A stretch of DNA of 64,000 nucleotides. It comes from DAIDKA01 sp963726995 (GTDB taxonomy: Bacteria > Pseudomonadota > Gammaproteobacteria > Steroidobacterales > Steroidobacteraceae). Position numbers and translations under genes: made by a program. The notes under the pieces were generated by a model that searched no databases, had not been told where the DNA came from, and was given only the letters and a program-made list of their open reading frames with translations. Position 1 is the stretch's first letter, and each line of letters opens with the position of its first letter. This document shows, in pieces, positions 46,673 through 55,815 of this stretch. The stretch covers positions 124,001 through 188,000 of the forward strand of contig CAVSEP010000007.1 of NCBI GenBank assembly GCA_963726995.1, given 5' to 3'.

Positions 46673-46687
46673 GACTTGATACTCCGC

Positions 46688-47686
46688 TTAGGGTCTTTGA
46701 CCGTCGAACATGAGCGAGAAGGCCAGCTCCGGATCGGCCGGGGGGCTCTCCACGGCGAAGCGCACGGCCGCTTCCACCCTGGCCATCACTCGCGCCTCGA
46801 TTTCCTCGAGCTGCGCGACGGCCGCCGGGCCGCCCGCACTGAGCTGCCTGCGCGTGACCTCGATCGGTCCCTTGGTCTTCCAGCTCTCGATCTCCTCAAC
46901 CGTGCGGTAGCGCTGCCCGCCCAGGAACAGATCCTCGGCCTCCAGGTGACCCTGGATGCGATAGGTGTGCGCCTCGATGAAGCTGGGACCGCCGCCGCTG
47001 CGTGCGCGCTCCACGGCGGTCTTCGCCGCCCGCCACACGGCGGTCACGTCATTGCCGTCGATGACCTCGGTGGGAATGGCAAAGGCACGGGCGCGATCGG
47101 CAATGTTGCCGGCCGTGACGGTCTTGGCGGGGCTGAACTCGCTGAAGTTGTTGTTCTCGCACACGAACACCAGCGGCAGCTGCCACAGCGCGGCGATGTT
47201 CAGGCACTCCATCAACGTGCCCTGGTTGGAGGAGCCGTCACCGAAGAAGTCGACGACGATCCGGCCTTCGCCCGCCAGCATCGCGGAATAGGCAGCGCCC
47301 GTAGCGATGGCAAAACCCGCGCCGACTATGCCGTTCGCTCCCAGGATGCCCTTGGAGAAATCCGCGACGTGCATGGAACCGCCCATGCCCTTGCAGATGC
47401 CGGTGCTTTTGGCCCAGATCTCGGCCAGCATGGCGTTGAGGTCCCCGCCCTTGGCCAGGTAGTGTCCATGGCCGCGGTGGGTGCTGGTGATCATGTCCGA
47501 TTCGCGCAGGTTCGCGCACACCCCGGTGGCGATCGCCTCTTCACCGATATACAGGTGCACGGCCCCGGGGAGATTGCCCGCCTTGTTTTCGTCGCGCAGC
47601 CGCTCCTCGGTGCGCCGGATCAGCAGCATCCGTTCGTACAGGTGCATCAGATCCTGCTGCGAAACATCCGTTTCCTTACCAGCCAT
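46688..47686 (-). CDS. TPP-dependent dehydrogenase E1 alpha subunit (AcoA/PdhA-like)
   Basis: A 332-residue E1 alpha. The TPP motif runs FFGDGSSNQGTLMECLNIAA to FVCENNNFSE near residues 160-195. HRGHGHYLAKGGD and GMGGSMHVAD are also typical. Sequence style and the pairing with a separate beta subunit fit acetoin dehydrogenase or a related 2-oxo acid dehydrogenase; the substrate cannot be decided. GGGAGGGG precedes the ATG. It is the first gene of the alpha-beta-lipoyl group. No E2 or E3 gene is in view. Confidence 0.9.
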   Translation of the reverse strand: MAGKETDVSQQDLMHLYERMLLIRRTEERLRDENKAGNLPGAVHLYIGEEAIATGVCANLRESDMITSTHRGHGHYLAKGGDLNAMLAEIWAKSTGICKGMGGSMHVADFSKGILGANGIVGAGFAIATGAAYSAMLAGEGRIVVDFFGDGSSNQGTLMECLNIAALWQLPLVFVCENNNFSEFSPAKTVTAGNIADRARAFAIPTEVIDGNDVTAVWRAAKTAVERARSGGGPSFIEAHTYRIQGHLEAEDLFLGGQRYRTVEEIESWKTKGPIEVTRRQLSAGGPAAVAQLEEIEARVMARVEAAVRFAVESPPADPELAFSLMFDGQRP

Positions 47687-47819
47687 GGGCGCCCCTCCCG
47701 CAATGTTGGGGTAGGAGTTTATGCCAAGTGCCGGCGGAAAGTGCGCCGTGGCTGTGACCCGGCGGCAAAGCGCCTGATTTTCCTACGGTCAGGCAGCGCG
47801 AAGCGGGCCCGGGCGGACC

Positions 47820-48278
47820 CTACTTGGCCCCCGGCATGGTCTTGGGCGTGCAGGGCGTCCCGACTTTCTGTGAATCGACCTTGGTGGTCACCTGCTGGCC
47901 GCCCATGGACATGGTCATGGTCATCTTCGAGTGCCTGCCCTCGAATATGTTCTCGATCGTGCCCTGCACGGGGCGCTTGCCGGTACAAATGAACCTGGCG
48001 GTGAACTTATTGCCGTCGTGCTTGGGGTTCTCGATGGTGCAATTGTCACCCATGCCGGGGCCCTGGGGCTTGGACAGGGTCTCCTGCGCCTTGCCGGCCG
48101 GCAGGCACACTTCCGCCGTGCGCGGCGGCATGCTCATGCCCGCCATATCCATGCTCGTGGTCTGCTGCCAGGTCTCCCCGGCCGGTTTGTCGTCCGCCAG
48201 CGCCATCACCTGAGCCCCCAGAACGGTGATGACTGCCGTCGCCGCGGTGCTGACGCGAACCTGCCTGGAAATACGCAT
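47820..48278 (-). CDS. DUF3617-family periplasmic protein
   Basis: A 152-residue exported protein with a signal peptide (about residues 1-28, ending VMALADD). Mature features are GETWQQTTSMDMAGMSMPPR, cysteines in EVCLPAGK and DNCTIENPK, and a Met-rich stretch MTMTMSMGGQQVTT. The pattern matches DUF3617, small secreted proteins of unknown function in proteobacteria. AGGGGGC precedes the ATG. The methionine-rich segments might bind metal, but no support beyond composition exists. Confidence 0.75.
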   Translation of the reverse strand: MRISRQVRVSTAATAVITVLGAQVMALADDKPAGETWQQTTSMDMAGMSMPPRTAEVCLPAGKAQETLSKPQGPGMGDNCTIENPKHDGNKFTARFICTGKRPVQGTIENIFEGRHSKMTMTMSMGGQQVTTKVDSQKVGTPCTPKTMPGAK

Positions 48279-48349
48279 GCCTGCCCCCTGTTGCGGATGA
48301 ATTGCGTCTTGAAGAAACGAATTCTAAGCCAGCCCGTGACCCGTCCGCT

Positions 48350-49522
48350 TCAAGTTTCGCGCAGTGCCTCGACGATGGGCAGCCGGCCGGCCCGCGCCGC
48401 CGGCAGCACTCCGCCGATGAGGCCAATGACCGCTGCCCACACGATGCCCTGCAGCATCAGCGCGGGCGGCACCACTAGGCTGAAGGCGAACTGGGCATCG
48501 CCCAGGAAGTTGGTATTGGTCCGCACGCCATTGAGGGCCAGACGAATCAGCAACACACCGAGGACACCTCCCGCCACGGAAACCAGCACCGACTCGACCA
48601 GCACGCCCAGCGCCACCGGCAAGGCGCCAAATCCAATCGATCGCGCCACGCCGATCTCGCGCGTGCGGGCCGCCACCGCGCCATACATGGTATTCAGGGC
48701 GGCAAAAATGGCGCCGATGGCCATTACCAGCAGCACCGGATAGGCAAAAAACCGCATCGTCCTGAACAGACCGTTCACCGCCCCCTGGAAGTAGTCGCGT
48801 TCGCGCAGCACCGCGACCCCGAGATTGGGTTCGGCCTGCAACCGCGCGCGGATGCCCGCCGCCGCGGCTTCGCTGGTGGGCTTCAGCCGCAGCGTGCTCA
48901 GCCGGTTGCCGGTCTTGTAGGCGGACTGCAGAGCGCCAAGATCCGCCCAGACCTCGGATTCCACACCGCTGCCCGCCGCCTCGAAAACGCCGACAACGCG
49001 CCAGTCCGAATCGGCCAGGTGCAGGGTTCGCCCGATCTGCAGTTCCGTGAACTGCGCCTGGCTCGCCTTGCCGACAATCACCTCGTAGCGTCCCGACTGG
49101 AACATCCGCCCCGCAACCAGTTTCAGTCCCTGCCGCAGCCCGAATGCACTGGGGCCCACACCACGCAGCGCGACGGTCACAAAATCGTGGTTCTGCGGGC
49201 GCTTCACGCTGATGAAGCGCGAACTCTCCGGTGAAACGATGGCCCTGGGATCCGCCGCACCGACAGCCGTCGCAATGGCTGTCGCATCCTCTGCGGGGAT
49301 ACTGCTCTCATTCTCCGCCTCGGCGCCGTTCTTCATCACCATCAGCACCGCGTTGTCGCTGCCGGTCAACAGCAATGACTGATAGCTGGCCACCACCGAG
49401 AACAGGCCGACAAACACGCCCACGACGCAGGCGACGCCAAAGACGTCAATCAGCGCACTGCCGAGGCGCTGCGGCAGGGACAGCAGGTTCAGTCCGATCA
49501 TCACCAGGGACTGCCGCATCAT
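48350..49522 (-). CDS. FtsX/MacB-like ABC transporter permease (second of pair)
   Basis: A 390-residue integral membrane protein. One helix near residues 24-46 is followed by a large extracytoplasmic domain. Three C-terminal helices, with FAALNTMYGAVAARTREIGV and ending PAARAGRLPIVEALRET, are the FtsX/MacB signature. The start ATG overlaps the stop of the preceding permease gene (ATGATG/TGA). The tandem pair resembles LolC/E or MacB-type half permeases. No ATPase is encoded nearby, so its energy source is not visible here. Confidence 0.87.
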   Translation of the reverse strand: MMRQSLVMIGLNLLSLPQRLGSALIDVFGVACVVGVFVGLFSVVASYQSLLLTGSDNAVLMVMKNGAEAENESSIPAEDATAIATAVGAADPRAIVSPESSRFISVKRPQNHDFVTVALRGVGPSAFGLRQGLKLVAGRMFQSGRYEVIVGKASQAQFTELQIGRTLHLADSDWRVVGVFEAAGSGVESEVWADLGALQSAYKTGNRLSTLRLKPTSEAAAAGIRARLQAEPNLGVAVLRERDYFQGAVNGLFRTMRFFAYPVLLVMAIGAIFAALNTMYGAVAARTREIGVARSIGFGALPVALGVLVESVLVSVAGGVLGVLLIRLALNGVRTNTNFLGDAQFAFSLVVPPALMLQGIVWAAVIGLIGGVLPAARAGRLPIVEALRET

Positions 49523-50679
49523 CGGCGGGTGCTCTGCAGGGCATCGACTACCCGCAGTCTGTGCGCCCGCAGGGCCGGTATCAGCCCCGCGGCGACGCCG
49601 GTGGCGAGCATGAGCAGCACGCCCAGCAGCAGCTGCTCCGGAGCAATGCGCAGGTCGTCCCATTGCCGGCTTCCCAGCCGCACGACCTGCCAGGCAATGC
49701 CCAGGCCAAGCGCGCCGCCCAGCACCATCAGCAGCGTCGACTCCAGCACCACCAGCGCACTGATTCGGGACGAGCCGTAGCCGAGCGCCTTCAGCACGCC
49801 GATTTCGCGCGTGCGCTCGGTGAAGGTCTGCAACAGGCTGCTGCCAGTCACCAGCATCATCGATGCGAATACCGCGATCAGAATCAGGTTGGCGATCAGC
49901 GTGACGTTGCCGATGCGCTTGAAGTAGTCGCGCCGCAGACTGTCCTGGGTGCCCGACTCGGTCTCGAAGGCCGAATTCATGAACATCTCATCCACCCGCC
50001 CCGCCATCTGCGCCGGGCTGACGCCGGGATTGAGGATGGCCACCATGAAGCCGATGGTGCCGTGGCCACTGGCCCGCCCCTCGTCCAGGTACTCGTAGTG
50101 CATGAGGATACGCCGGGCATTCTCGGCCGGATTGCGGTACCGCCACAGACCGCGGATGGTGACCGGCCACACAGTCGTGCCGTCGGATCGGGGCGCGCCA
50201 GGCAACGTGATCGGCACGGTATCGCCCACCTTCCAGCCGTACTGTCGGGCAATGGCCTCATTGACCAGGCCACCGGTCCGATCGGCCGTGTACTGCCTGA
50301 ATGCCTCAGGATCCCAGACAAATCTGCCCGACGGATCGACTGGAGAGGAGAAATTCATGTTCAGGAAATTCACGTCAATGCCATTGCGCGCCTCCTGGTA
50401 GTAGCCGCCCATGGGATATCCATAATCCGCGCGCCCGTCCAGCACGCCCGGCAGCGCGCTCACTCGCGCCACATAGGAAAACGGCAAGGAATAGGACAGC
50501 TTCGGCTCGATGAAGATCCGGTCATTGGTGGAGAACCGGTTGCTGCCGACGAAGTAGTGGCCGATGGCACTAAGCATGCCGTACAGCGCGAAGGCGCTGA
50601 CCACGGCGATGAGCGTGAACGTCAGACGCGCACGATTGCGGACAAGATTCGCCCACACCAGCGGCAGGAACTTCATCAT
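49519..50679 (-). CDS. FtsX/MacB-like ABC transporter permease (first of pair)
   Basis: A 386-residue membrane protein built like its downstream partner. One helix is at residues 17-37, a periplasmic MacB-like domain follows (PVDPSGRFVWDPEAFRQYTA, FMVAILNPGVSPAQMAGRVD), then three C-terminal helices with TFTERTREIGVLKALGYGSS and ending PALRAHRLRVVDALQSTRR. The ATG at 50679 is chosen within an ATGATG pair after a G-rich stretch. It is co-transcribed with the next permease. Its ATPase partner is not in the window. Confidence 0.87.
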   Translation of the reverse strand: MMKFLPLVWANLVRNRARLTFTLIAVVSAFALYGMLSAIGHYFVGSNRFSTNDRIFIEPKLSYSLPFSYVARVSALPGVLDGRADYGYPMGGYYQEARNGIDVNFLNMNFSSPVDPSGRFVWDPEAFRQYTADRTGGLVNEAIARQYGWKVGDTVPITLPGAPRSDGTTVWPVTIRGLWRYRNPAENARRILMHYEYLDEGRASGHGTIGFMVAILNPGVSPAQMAGRVDEMFMNSAFETESGTQDSLRRDYFKRIGNVTLIANLILIAVFASMMLVTGSSLLQTFTERTREIGVLKALGYGSSRISALVVLESTLLMVLGGALGLGIAWQVVRLGSRQWDDLRIAPEQLLLGVLLMLATGVAAGLIPALRAHRLRVVDALQSTRR

Positions 50680-50735
50680 CCCCCCGGACGCCACCGAACC
50701 CCGGGGCCGATCTTAACGCGATCGCTACGGCGGTT

Positions 50736-52190
50736 TCAGGGGCTTCGGCCGCCTGCGCCGGCGCGCCGGGTGGGAGTCGCAGCCATCGCCGCAGCATCCA
50801 CGGACCGTGCGGATCCCGGCGCCTGCAGCGCCGCGATGAACCGCTGATTCCAGGCATGAATGTCGTTGCTGCGCAGGACTTGCATCATGGCCTCGAAACG
50901 CTCGCGGCGTTGCGGCAGCGGCATCCACAAGGCCGCCTGCAACGCCTCGGCCACACTGGTGACATCATAGGGATTCACCAGCAACGCCGTGGTCAGCTCC
51001 CGGGCGGCACCCGCCAGGGTTGAGAGAATCAGCACCCCGGGGTCTTCCGGATCCTGCGCTGCGACAAATTCCTTGGCCACCAGGTTCATGCCGTCACGCA
51101 ACGGGGTGACCAGAGCGACCTTCGCCGCGCGCAAATAGCCCATCAAGGCCCCATGCGGTACGTTCTTGTTCAGATAGCGCACGGGAGTCCAGTCCGGATC
51201 GGCGAACCGACCATTGGTGCGACCGGAGGCCTGCTCCAGGGCCCGGCGGATCACCTCGTATTCCTGCACATCGGTGCGCGACAGCGGTGCGATCTGCACG
51301 AACGTCACGTCGTTGTGGTTCTGCGGGTAGCTGGCCAGGAACCGTTCGTAGGCGCAAAAGCGTTCCACCAGTCCCTTGCTGTAGTCGAGTCGGTCGACGC
51401 CGATGATGAGTCTTCGGCCGAGCAGGCCCGCGACAATGCGCCGATAGGCCTCGGTTGAAGGAGCGGCGGCGGCGGTATTTTGGATTTCAGCCACGTCCAC
51501 ACCGATGGGGAAGACCTGCGCGGCGAGCCGCCGCTCGCCAACCTGCACGCCGCCGTCCGCCTGCACGGCCTGCGCTCCCCACACCTGCACGGCGGCCGCA
51601 TGGAATGCCTCCAGGTCATCACGCGTCTGGAAGCCGATCAGGTCGTACGCGAGCAGCGATTCCAGCAACTCCCGATGCACCGGCAGCGCGCGCAAAGCGT
51701 CGAATCCCGGAAATGGAATGTGCAGAAAGAAGCCGATTCGCTGCGTGACGCCCAGGGCCCGCAGCCGGCTGGCCAGCGGCATCAGGTGATAGTCATGCAC
51801 CCAGAGCAGATCATCCGCCCGCAGCAGCGGCATGGCATGTTCCGCAAACCTCTGGTTCACGCGCAGATAGGTCGCGTACTGCTCCCGCGAAAAGTGAAAC
51901 GCCTGCATGAAGTGGTGGAACAGCGGCCACAGCGAATCGTTGCTGAAGCCCAGGTAGAACTCCTCGTACTCAGGCCTGGTGAGGCCAAACGCGGCGTACG
52001 TGAGGCGCTCGCGGCGCACGATCTCGATACCGCGTACCTCGCCTTCGGTTTCGGCGATCTGCCCTGACCAGCCGATCCACAACCCTCCCTGCGCACCCAT
52101 GGCGGCCAGCACCCCGACCGCGAGCCCGCCCGGGGCAACTGCCTTGCGCGGCAGGCTCACGCGATTGGAGATCGCAACCAGGCGGGTCAT
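50736..52190 (-). CDS. otsA: Trehalose-6-phosphate synthase
   Basis: GT20 glycosyltransferase that joins UDP-glucose and glucose-6-phosphate. It has 484 residues. Diagnostic motifs are ISNRVSLP with GGLAVGV at the N-terminus, WVHDYHLMPLA, FFLHIPFPG, GVDRLDYSKGL and TPLRDGMNLVAKEFVA. The ATG at 52190 overlaps the stop of the GH15 gene by four bases (ATGA). It is last of the otsB-GH15-otsA unit. The tail after FIAALQ is Ala/Gly-rich. Confidence 0.96.
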   Translation of the reverse strand: MTRLVAISNRVSLPRKAVAPGGLAVGVLAAMGAQGGLWIGWSGQIAETEGEVRGIEIVRRERLTYAAFGLTRPEYEEFYLGFSNDSLWPLFHHFMQAFHFSREQYATYLRVNQRFAEHAMPLLRADDLLWVHDYHLMPLASRLRALGVTQRIGFFLHIPFPGFDALRALPVHRELLESLLAYDLIGFQTRDDLEAFHAAAVQVWGAQAVQADGGVQVGERRLAAQVFPIGVDVAEIQNTAAAAPSTEAYRRIVAGLLGRRLIIGVDRLDYSKGLVERFCAYERFLASYPQNHNDVTFVQIAPLSRTDVQEYEVIRRALEQASGRTNGRFADPDWTPVRYLNKNVPHGALMGYLRAAKVALVTPLRDGMNLVAKEFVAAQDPEDPGVLILSTLAGAARELTTALLVNPYDVTSVAEALQAALWMPLPQRRERFEAMMQVLRSNDIHAWNQRFIAALQAPGSARSVDAAAMAATPTRRAGAGGRSP

Positions 52191-53977
52191 ACGACATCCT
52201 CCCAACGGCGACTCAGGCGCAGCGCGCTGATGATGATGCCCACCATGCTGTAGGTCTGGGGGAAATTGCCCCACAACTCGCCCGTGACCGGATCAATGTC
52301 TTCCGACAACAACCCCACCGAATTGCGGCGGCCGAGCAGCTTGATGAAGAGTTCCCGCGCTTCTTGCATCCGCCCCACCGCCGCCAGGGCATTCACATAC
52401 CAGAACGCGCACACCGTGAAGGTCGTGGTGGGCACGCCAAAGTCATCTGCGTTGCGGTATCGGAACAGCAGGTCGCCACAGCGCAGTTGCTGGCCGATCA
52501 CGTTCACCGTGCCGATGAAGCGCTCATCCGCGGCCGGCAGAAAACGAAGCTCGGCCAGCAACAGCGCGGTGGCATCCAGCGTGTCACCGCCGAAGGTCGC
52601 CACGAAGGAGCCCAATGTGGGGTTCCAGGCCTCGGCGATGATGCGCGCGTGCATGGTCGCGGCCTGCTTGCGCCAGCGCGCCGCGGCTTCGTCCTTGCCG
52701 ATGCGCGCGGCGATCTCGGCCAGGCGATCACAGCCCGCCCAGGACATGACGGCCGAAAACGTGTGGCTGGCCTCGGTACCGCGCAGCTCCCAGGGTCCGG
52801 CATCGGGCGCGCCGAAGGCCTGTACGGCCCGCTCCCCCAGTCGCTCGAGTCGCAGGAACAGTCGTTCGTGGTCGGCTATTTCCAGCCGCTCGTCATAAAA
52901 GAGCTGGGTGGCCGCCAGGATGATCGCCCCGTAAACGTCGTGCTGCTTCTGCTCGAAGGCCTGGTTGCCGATGCGAACCGGACCCATGCCCCGGTAACCG
53001 CGCAGCGATGGCGCGGTCACTTCCAGCAGCTGTGCCTCGCCGCTGATGCCATAAAGGGGCTGCAGTTCGCCCACCGGGGTGCGCACATGGGTGTTGTGGA
53101 TGAAGCGCAGGTAAGCCTCCATGGTCTGGGTGGCCCCGAGGCGATTGAGCGCGTGGACGGTGAAGTAGCTGTCACGCAGCCAGCAGAAGCGGTAGTCCCA
53201 GTTGCGGATGGTGTCCGGGGCCTCCGGTATGGAGGTCGTCAGCGCCGCAAGTACCGCGCCGGTGTCCTCGAAAGTGCACAGCTTCAAGGTGATGGCTGCG
53301 CGGATCACCGCCTCCTGGTAGTCGGCGGGAATGGCCAGTCCGCGCACCCAGTCTTCCCAGTAGATGCGTGTCTGGTCCAGCAACGAGCGGCCGAACGCCG
53401 CCGGCGCCTCATTGATGGGCTCATCATCGCCGAGGATGAACGTCAGTGGTCCGTCGAGTACGAACGCGCGCTCCTCGTGGATCGCGGTCAGCGAGCCGTC
53501 CGTCGTCACCCGATAGGTCAGCTCATCCGCGACGAAGCGGACCGAGTGACTGCTGAAAGTCACGCGTGGCGAGGTGCTCCCGTAGCCACCCGTCGGCCGC
53601 AGACGCACGCGTACGACCGGGCGGCCGAGGATGGGCTCCAGGATGCGAACGATCATGGCAGGGCGATGAATGCGGTCGCGGCTGCGAAAGCGCGGACAGA
53701 AATCCGTCACTCTTATGCTGGCATCCCGGCCCTCGTGGATGGTCTCGACCACCGCTGTGTTGCGCAGATACCGTTGCCGGATGCGGGCACCCCCCTCCAT
53801 GCCGATCGAAAACGCACCACGTTCGGAGTCCCCGACCGGCGACAGCAATGCACTGAAGACCGGATCTGCGTCCAGGCGCGGCAGGCAGGCCCAGACAATG
53901 GCGCCCTGCGAGTCGAGCAGCGCGGCGATCTGGCAGTTGCCGATGACCGCCAGATTCAGATTCGGCGTGTCGCTCAA
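52187..53977 (-). CDS. GH15-family glucoamylase/trehalase-like hydrolase
   Basis: A 596-residue cytosolic (alpha/alpha)6-barrel protein. It starts LSDTPNLNLAVIGNCQIAAL. The GH15 blocks are NWDYRFCWLRDSYFTVHALN, GPWELRGTEASHTFSAVMSW and SEDIDPVTGELWGNFPQTYS, which contain the usual acidic catalytic region. TTG 53977 overlaps the otsB stop (TTGA); the frame is open further upstream but lies within otsB. Its position between otsB and otsA is common for this family and suggests action on trehalose or a related glucan; activity is not certain. Confidence 0.9.
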   Translation of the reverse strand: MSDTPNLNLAVIGNCQIAALLDSQGAIVWACLPRLDADPVFSALLSPVGDSERGAFSIGMEGGARIRQRYLRNTAVVETIHEGRDASIRVTDFCPRFRSRDRIHRPAMIVRILEPILGRPVVRVRLRPTGGYGSTSPRVTFSSHSVRFVADELTYRVTTDGSLTAIHEERAFVLDGPLTFILGDDEPINEAPAAFGRSLLDQTRIYWEDWVRGLAIPADYQEAVIRAAITLKLCTFEDTGAVLAALTTSIPEAPDTIRNWDYRFCWLRDSYFTVHALNRLGATQTMEAYLRFIHNTHVRTPVGELQPLYGISGEAQLLEVTAPSLRGYRGMGPVRIGNQAFEQKQHDVYGAIILAATQLFYDERLEIADHERLFLRLERLGERAVQAFGAPDAGPWELRGTEASHTFSAVMSWAGCDRLAEIAARIGKDEAAARWRKQAATMHARIIAEAWNPTLGSFVATFGGDTLDATALLLAELRFLPAADERFIGTVNVIGQQLRCGDLLFRYRNADDFGVPTTTFTVCAFWYVNALAAVGRMQEARELFIKLLGRRNSVGLLSEDIDPVTGELWGNFPQTYSMVGIIISALRLSRRWEDVV

Positions 53978-54762
53978 CGCCCCGGTTCCAGGCAAGTGCG
54001 CAGCCAGGAGCGTACCGCCGCCGGATCCGGCAGCCACCACGGAGCCGTGATCCGGGAGCCGACCGCGATACCCATGCCACCGGCGCGCGCCACGGCCTGA
54101 AATCCGGCCAGGTCGGTCTGGTCATCCCCGATGTAGATGGGAAAGCGGCCTTCGAAGGGCGCTTCAGCCATGAAACGCTCGAACGCCGCGCCTTTGTCGT
54201 TGGCACAGGGTCGCAACTCCAGGACTTCGGCGCCTTCAAGCACCTCGTAGATGCCGCCCGAGGCGCAGGCCATGGCATCCAGTTCCGCGCGCAGTCGCGC
54301 TAGCGGCAGCCCGACCGCGCCACGATAGTGCACCGCGAACGCGCACCCCTTGTCCTCGATAGACAGGCCCCCGAAGCGACGCAGGCGCATCCGCAATGAC
54401 ATGCGCGTGTGCCACACCAGCCGCGCGGGAATCGCGCAATTCTCGAGCGTGCCGTCCGCACGGCGCCGCTGTGCACCGTGAATACCGGCGACGGGCAGAC
54501 GCAGGGGCGCCAGCATGTGGTCCAGATCATCGACGCTGCGACCGCTTACCACCGCGATGGCGCCGGCGGTCGCCACATACAGGTCATCCAGCAGATACAG
54601 CAAGCCGCCATCGACACTCACCTGGTCGGGACGCCGTTCGAGGTTGGTCAGCGTACCGTCGAAATCCAGAAAGATCGCGCAGTGGTCCGCGATGCGATGC
54701 AGCGGCGGCGCAACGGCGCGAGGGCGCGTGTCGCCCGCCTGAACCGAGGCGGTTTCAGCCAT
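53974..54762 (-). CDS. otsB: Trehalose-6-phosphate phosphatase
   Basis: HAD-superfamily phosphatase that gives free trehalose. It has 262 residues. HAD motif I is FLDFDGTLTNLE near residue 32, motif II VVSGRSVDDL, and motif IV IYIGDDQTDLAGF. The ATG at 54762 follows GGAGG. It is first of the overlapping otsB-GH15-otsA unit. The 132 bp upstream (54763-54894) hold no gene and presumably its promoter; no clear elements were found. Confidence 0.95.
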   Translation of the reverse strand: MAETASVQAGDTRPRAVAPPLHRIADHCAIFLDFDGTLTNLERRPDQVSVDGGLLYLLDDLYVATAGAIAVVSGRSVDDLDHMLAPLRLPVAGIHGAQRRRADGTLENCAIPARLVWHTRMSLRMRLRRFGGLSIEDKGCAFAVHYRGAVGLPLARLRAELDAMACASGGIYEVLEGAEVLELRPCANDKGAAFERFMAEAPFEGRFPIYIGDDQTDLAGFQAVARAGGMGIAVGSRITAPWWLPDPAAVRSWLRTCLEPGR

Positions 54763-54894
54763 GGTGGATCCTCCGCCACAATCATTTCATGCCGCGCAAG
54801 GCTGGCCATGCCGAAAGCAGCGATTGTCGTGCGGGAGGACGGGAAAAGGCCTGTCGGAACTCGCCTACAGGGAGCCGATCAGCTGAAGATTCGA

Positions 54895-55815
54895 CTAGGT
54901 GGCCTGGTGCTCGCCCAGCTGCAGCAGCGGGCCATACAGGTCCGGTCGGCGGTCGCGGAACACGTACCAGTTGTCGCGCTGCGCGGCGAGCTGGTTCAGA
55001 TCGAAACTCGCCAGCAGCACGGCATCACCTTCCTCGGGAGCCTCGGCGAGCTTGGCGCCGGTGGCATCGGTGATGAAGGAAGAACCGTAAAAGCGGATGT
55101 AGAGCCCCTGCGGGTCGTGGAGGGATCGCTCCAGTCCAAAGCGATTGGCGGCGATCAGGGGTACGAGGTTCGCGGCGGCATGACCCTGCTGGGTGCGCTG
55201 CCAGTGCTCGCGGGAATTGAGGGCCACCGCGGGCGGGGGCTCGGAGCCGATCGCCGTCGGGAAGAACAGCAGTTCGGCGCCCAGCAGCGCCATGATGCGC
55301 GCGCTTTCCGGGAACCACTGGTCCCAGCAGATGCCTACGCCGATGCGGCCGTAGCGCGTATCCCAGACCCGAAATCCGGTGTCGCCCGGAGAAAAGTAGG
55401 TCTTCTCCTGGTAACCGGGACCGTTGGGAATATGCGACTTGCGGTACACGCCCAGCACCCGGCCATCCGCATCGATCACGGCGATGGAGTTGAAGTAGGC
55501 CCGTCCGTCGCGTTCGAAGAAACTGATCGGCAGCACCACCCCGAGCTCGGCGGCCACGGCGCGAAAGTGCCGCACCGCCGCGTTGTGCTCCGGCGGCTGC
55601 GCCAGGGCCAGATGCCGGGAGTCCTGCTCGATACAGAAATACGGCGTCTCGAACAGTTCCGGGACCAGGATGATCTGCGCGCCCTGGGCGGCGGCCTTGC
55701 GCACCAGCTGCTCGGCGTGGGCGATGTTGGCCGACGCATCCCAGCCGCAGCTCATCTGTACGGCCGCAACCGTAACCGGGCGGGCCGGGGCCTGCAGGTG
55801 CTGCGGCGGCTTCAC
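54895..55815 (-). CDS. aguB: N-carbamoylputrescine amidase-like nitrilase family protein
   Basis: Carbon-nitrogen hydrolase of 306 residues. The catalytic triad is Glu in LVPELFETPYF, Lys in YRKSHIPNGPGY and Cys in GICWDQWFPE. PNGPGYQEKTYFSPGDTGF and ANRFGLE match the AguB subgroup, which converts N-carbamoylputrescine to putrescine. No agmatine deiminase (AguA) gene is in the window. The start GTG overlaps the stop of the upstream oxidase (GTGA), so the two are probably co-translated. Confidence 0.88.
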   Translation of the reverse strand: MKPPQHLQAPARPVTVAAVQMSCGWDASANIAHAEQLVRKAAAQGAQIILVPELFETPYFCIEQDSRHLALAQPPEHNAAVRHFRAVAAELGVVLPISFFERDGRAYFNSIAVIDADGRVLGVYRKSHIPNGPGYQEKTYFSPGDTGFRVWDTRYGRIGVGICWDQWFPESARIMALLGAELLFFPTAIGSEPPPAVALNSREHWQRTQQGHAAANLVPLIAANRFGLERSLHDPQGLYIRFYGSSFITDATGAKLAEAPEEGDAVLLASFDLNQLAAQRDNWYVFRDRRPDLYGPLLQLGEHQAT

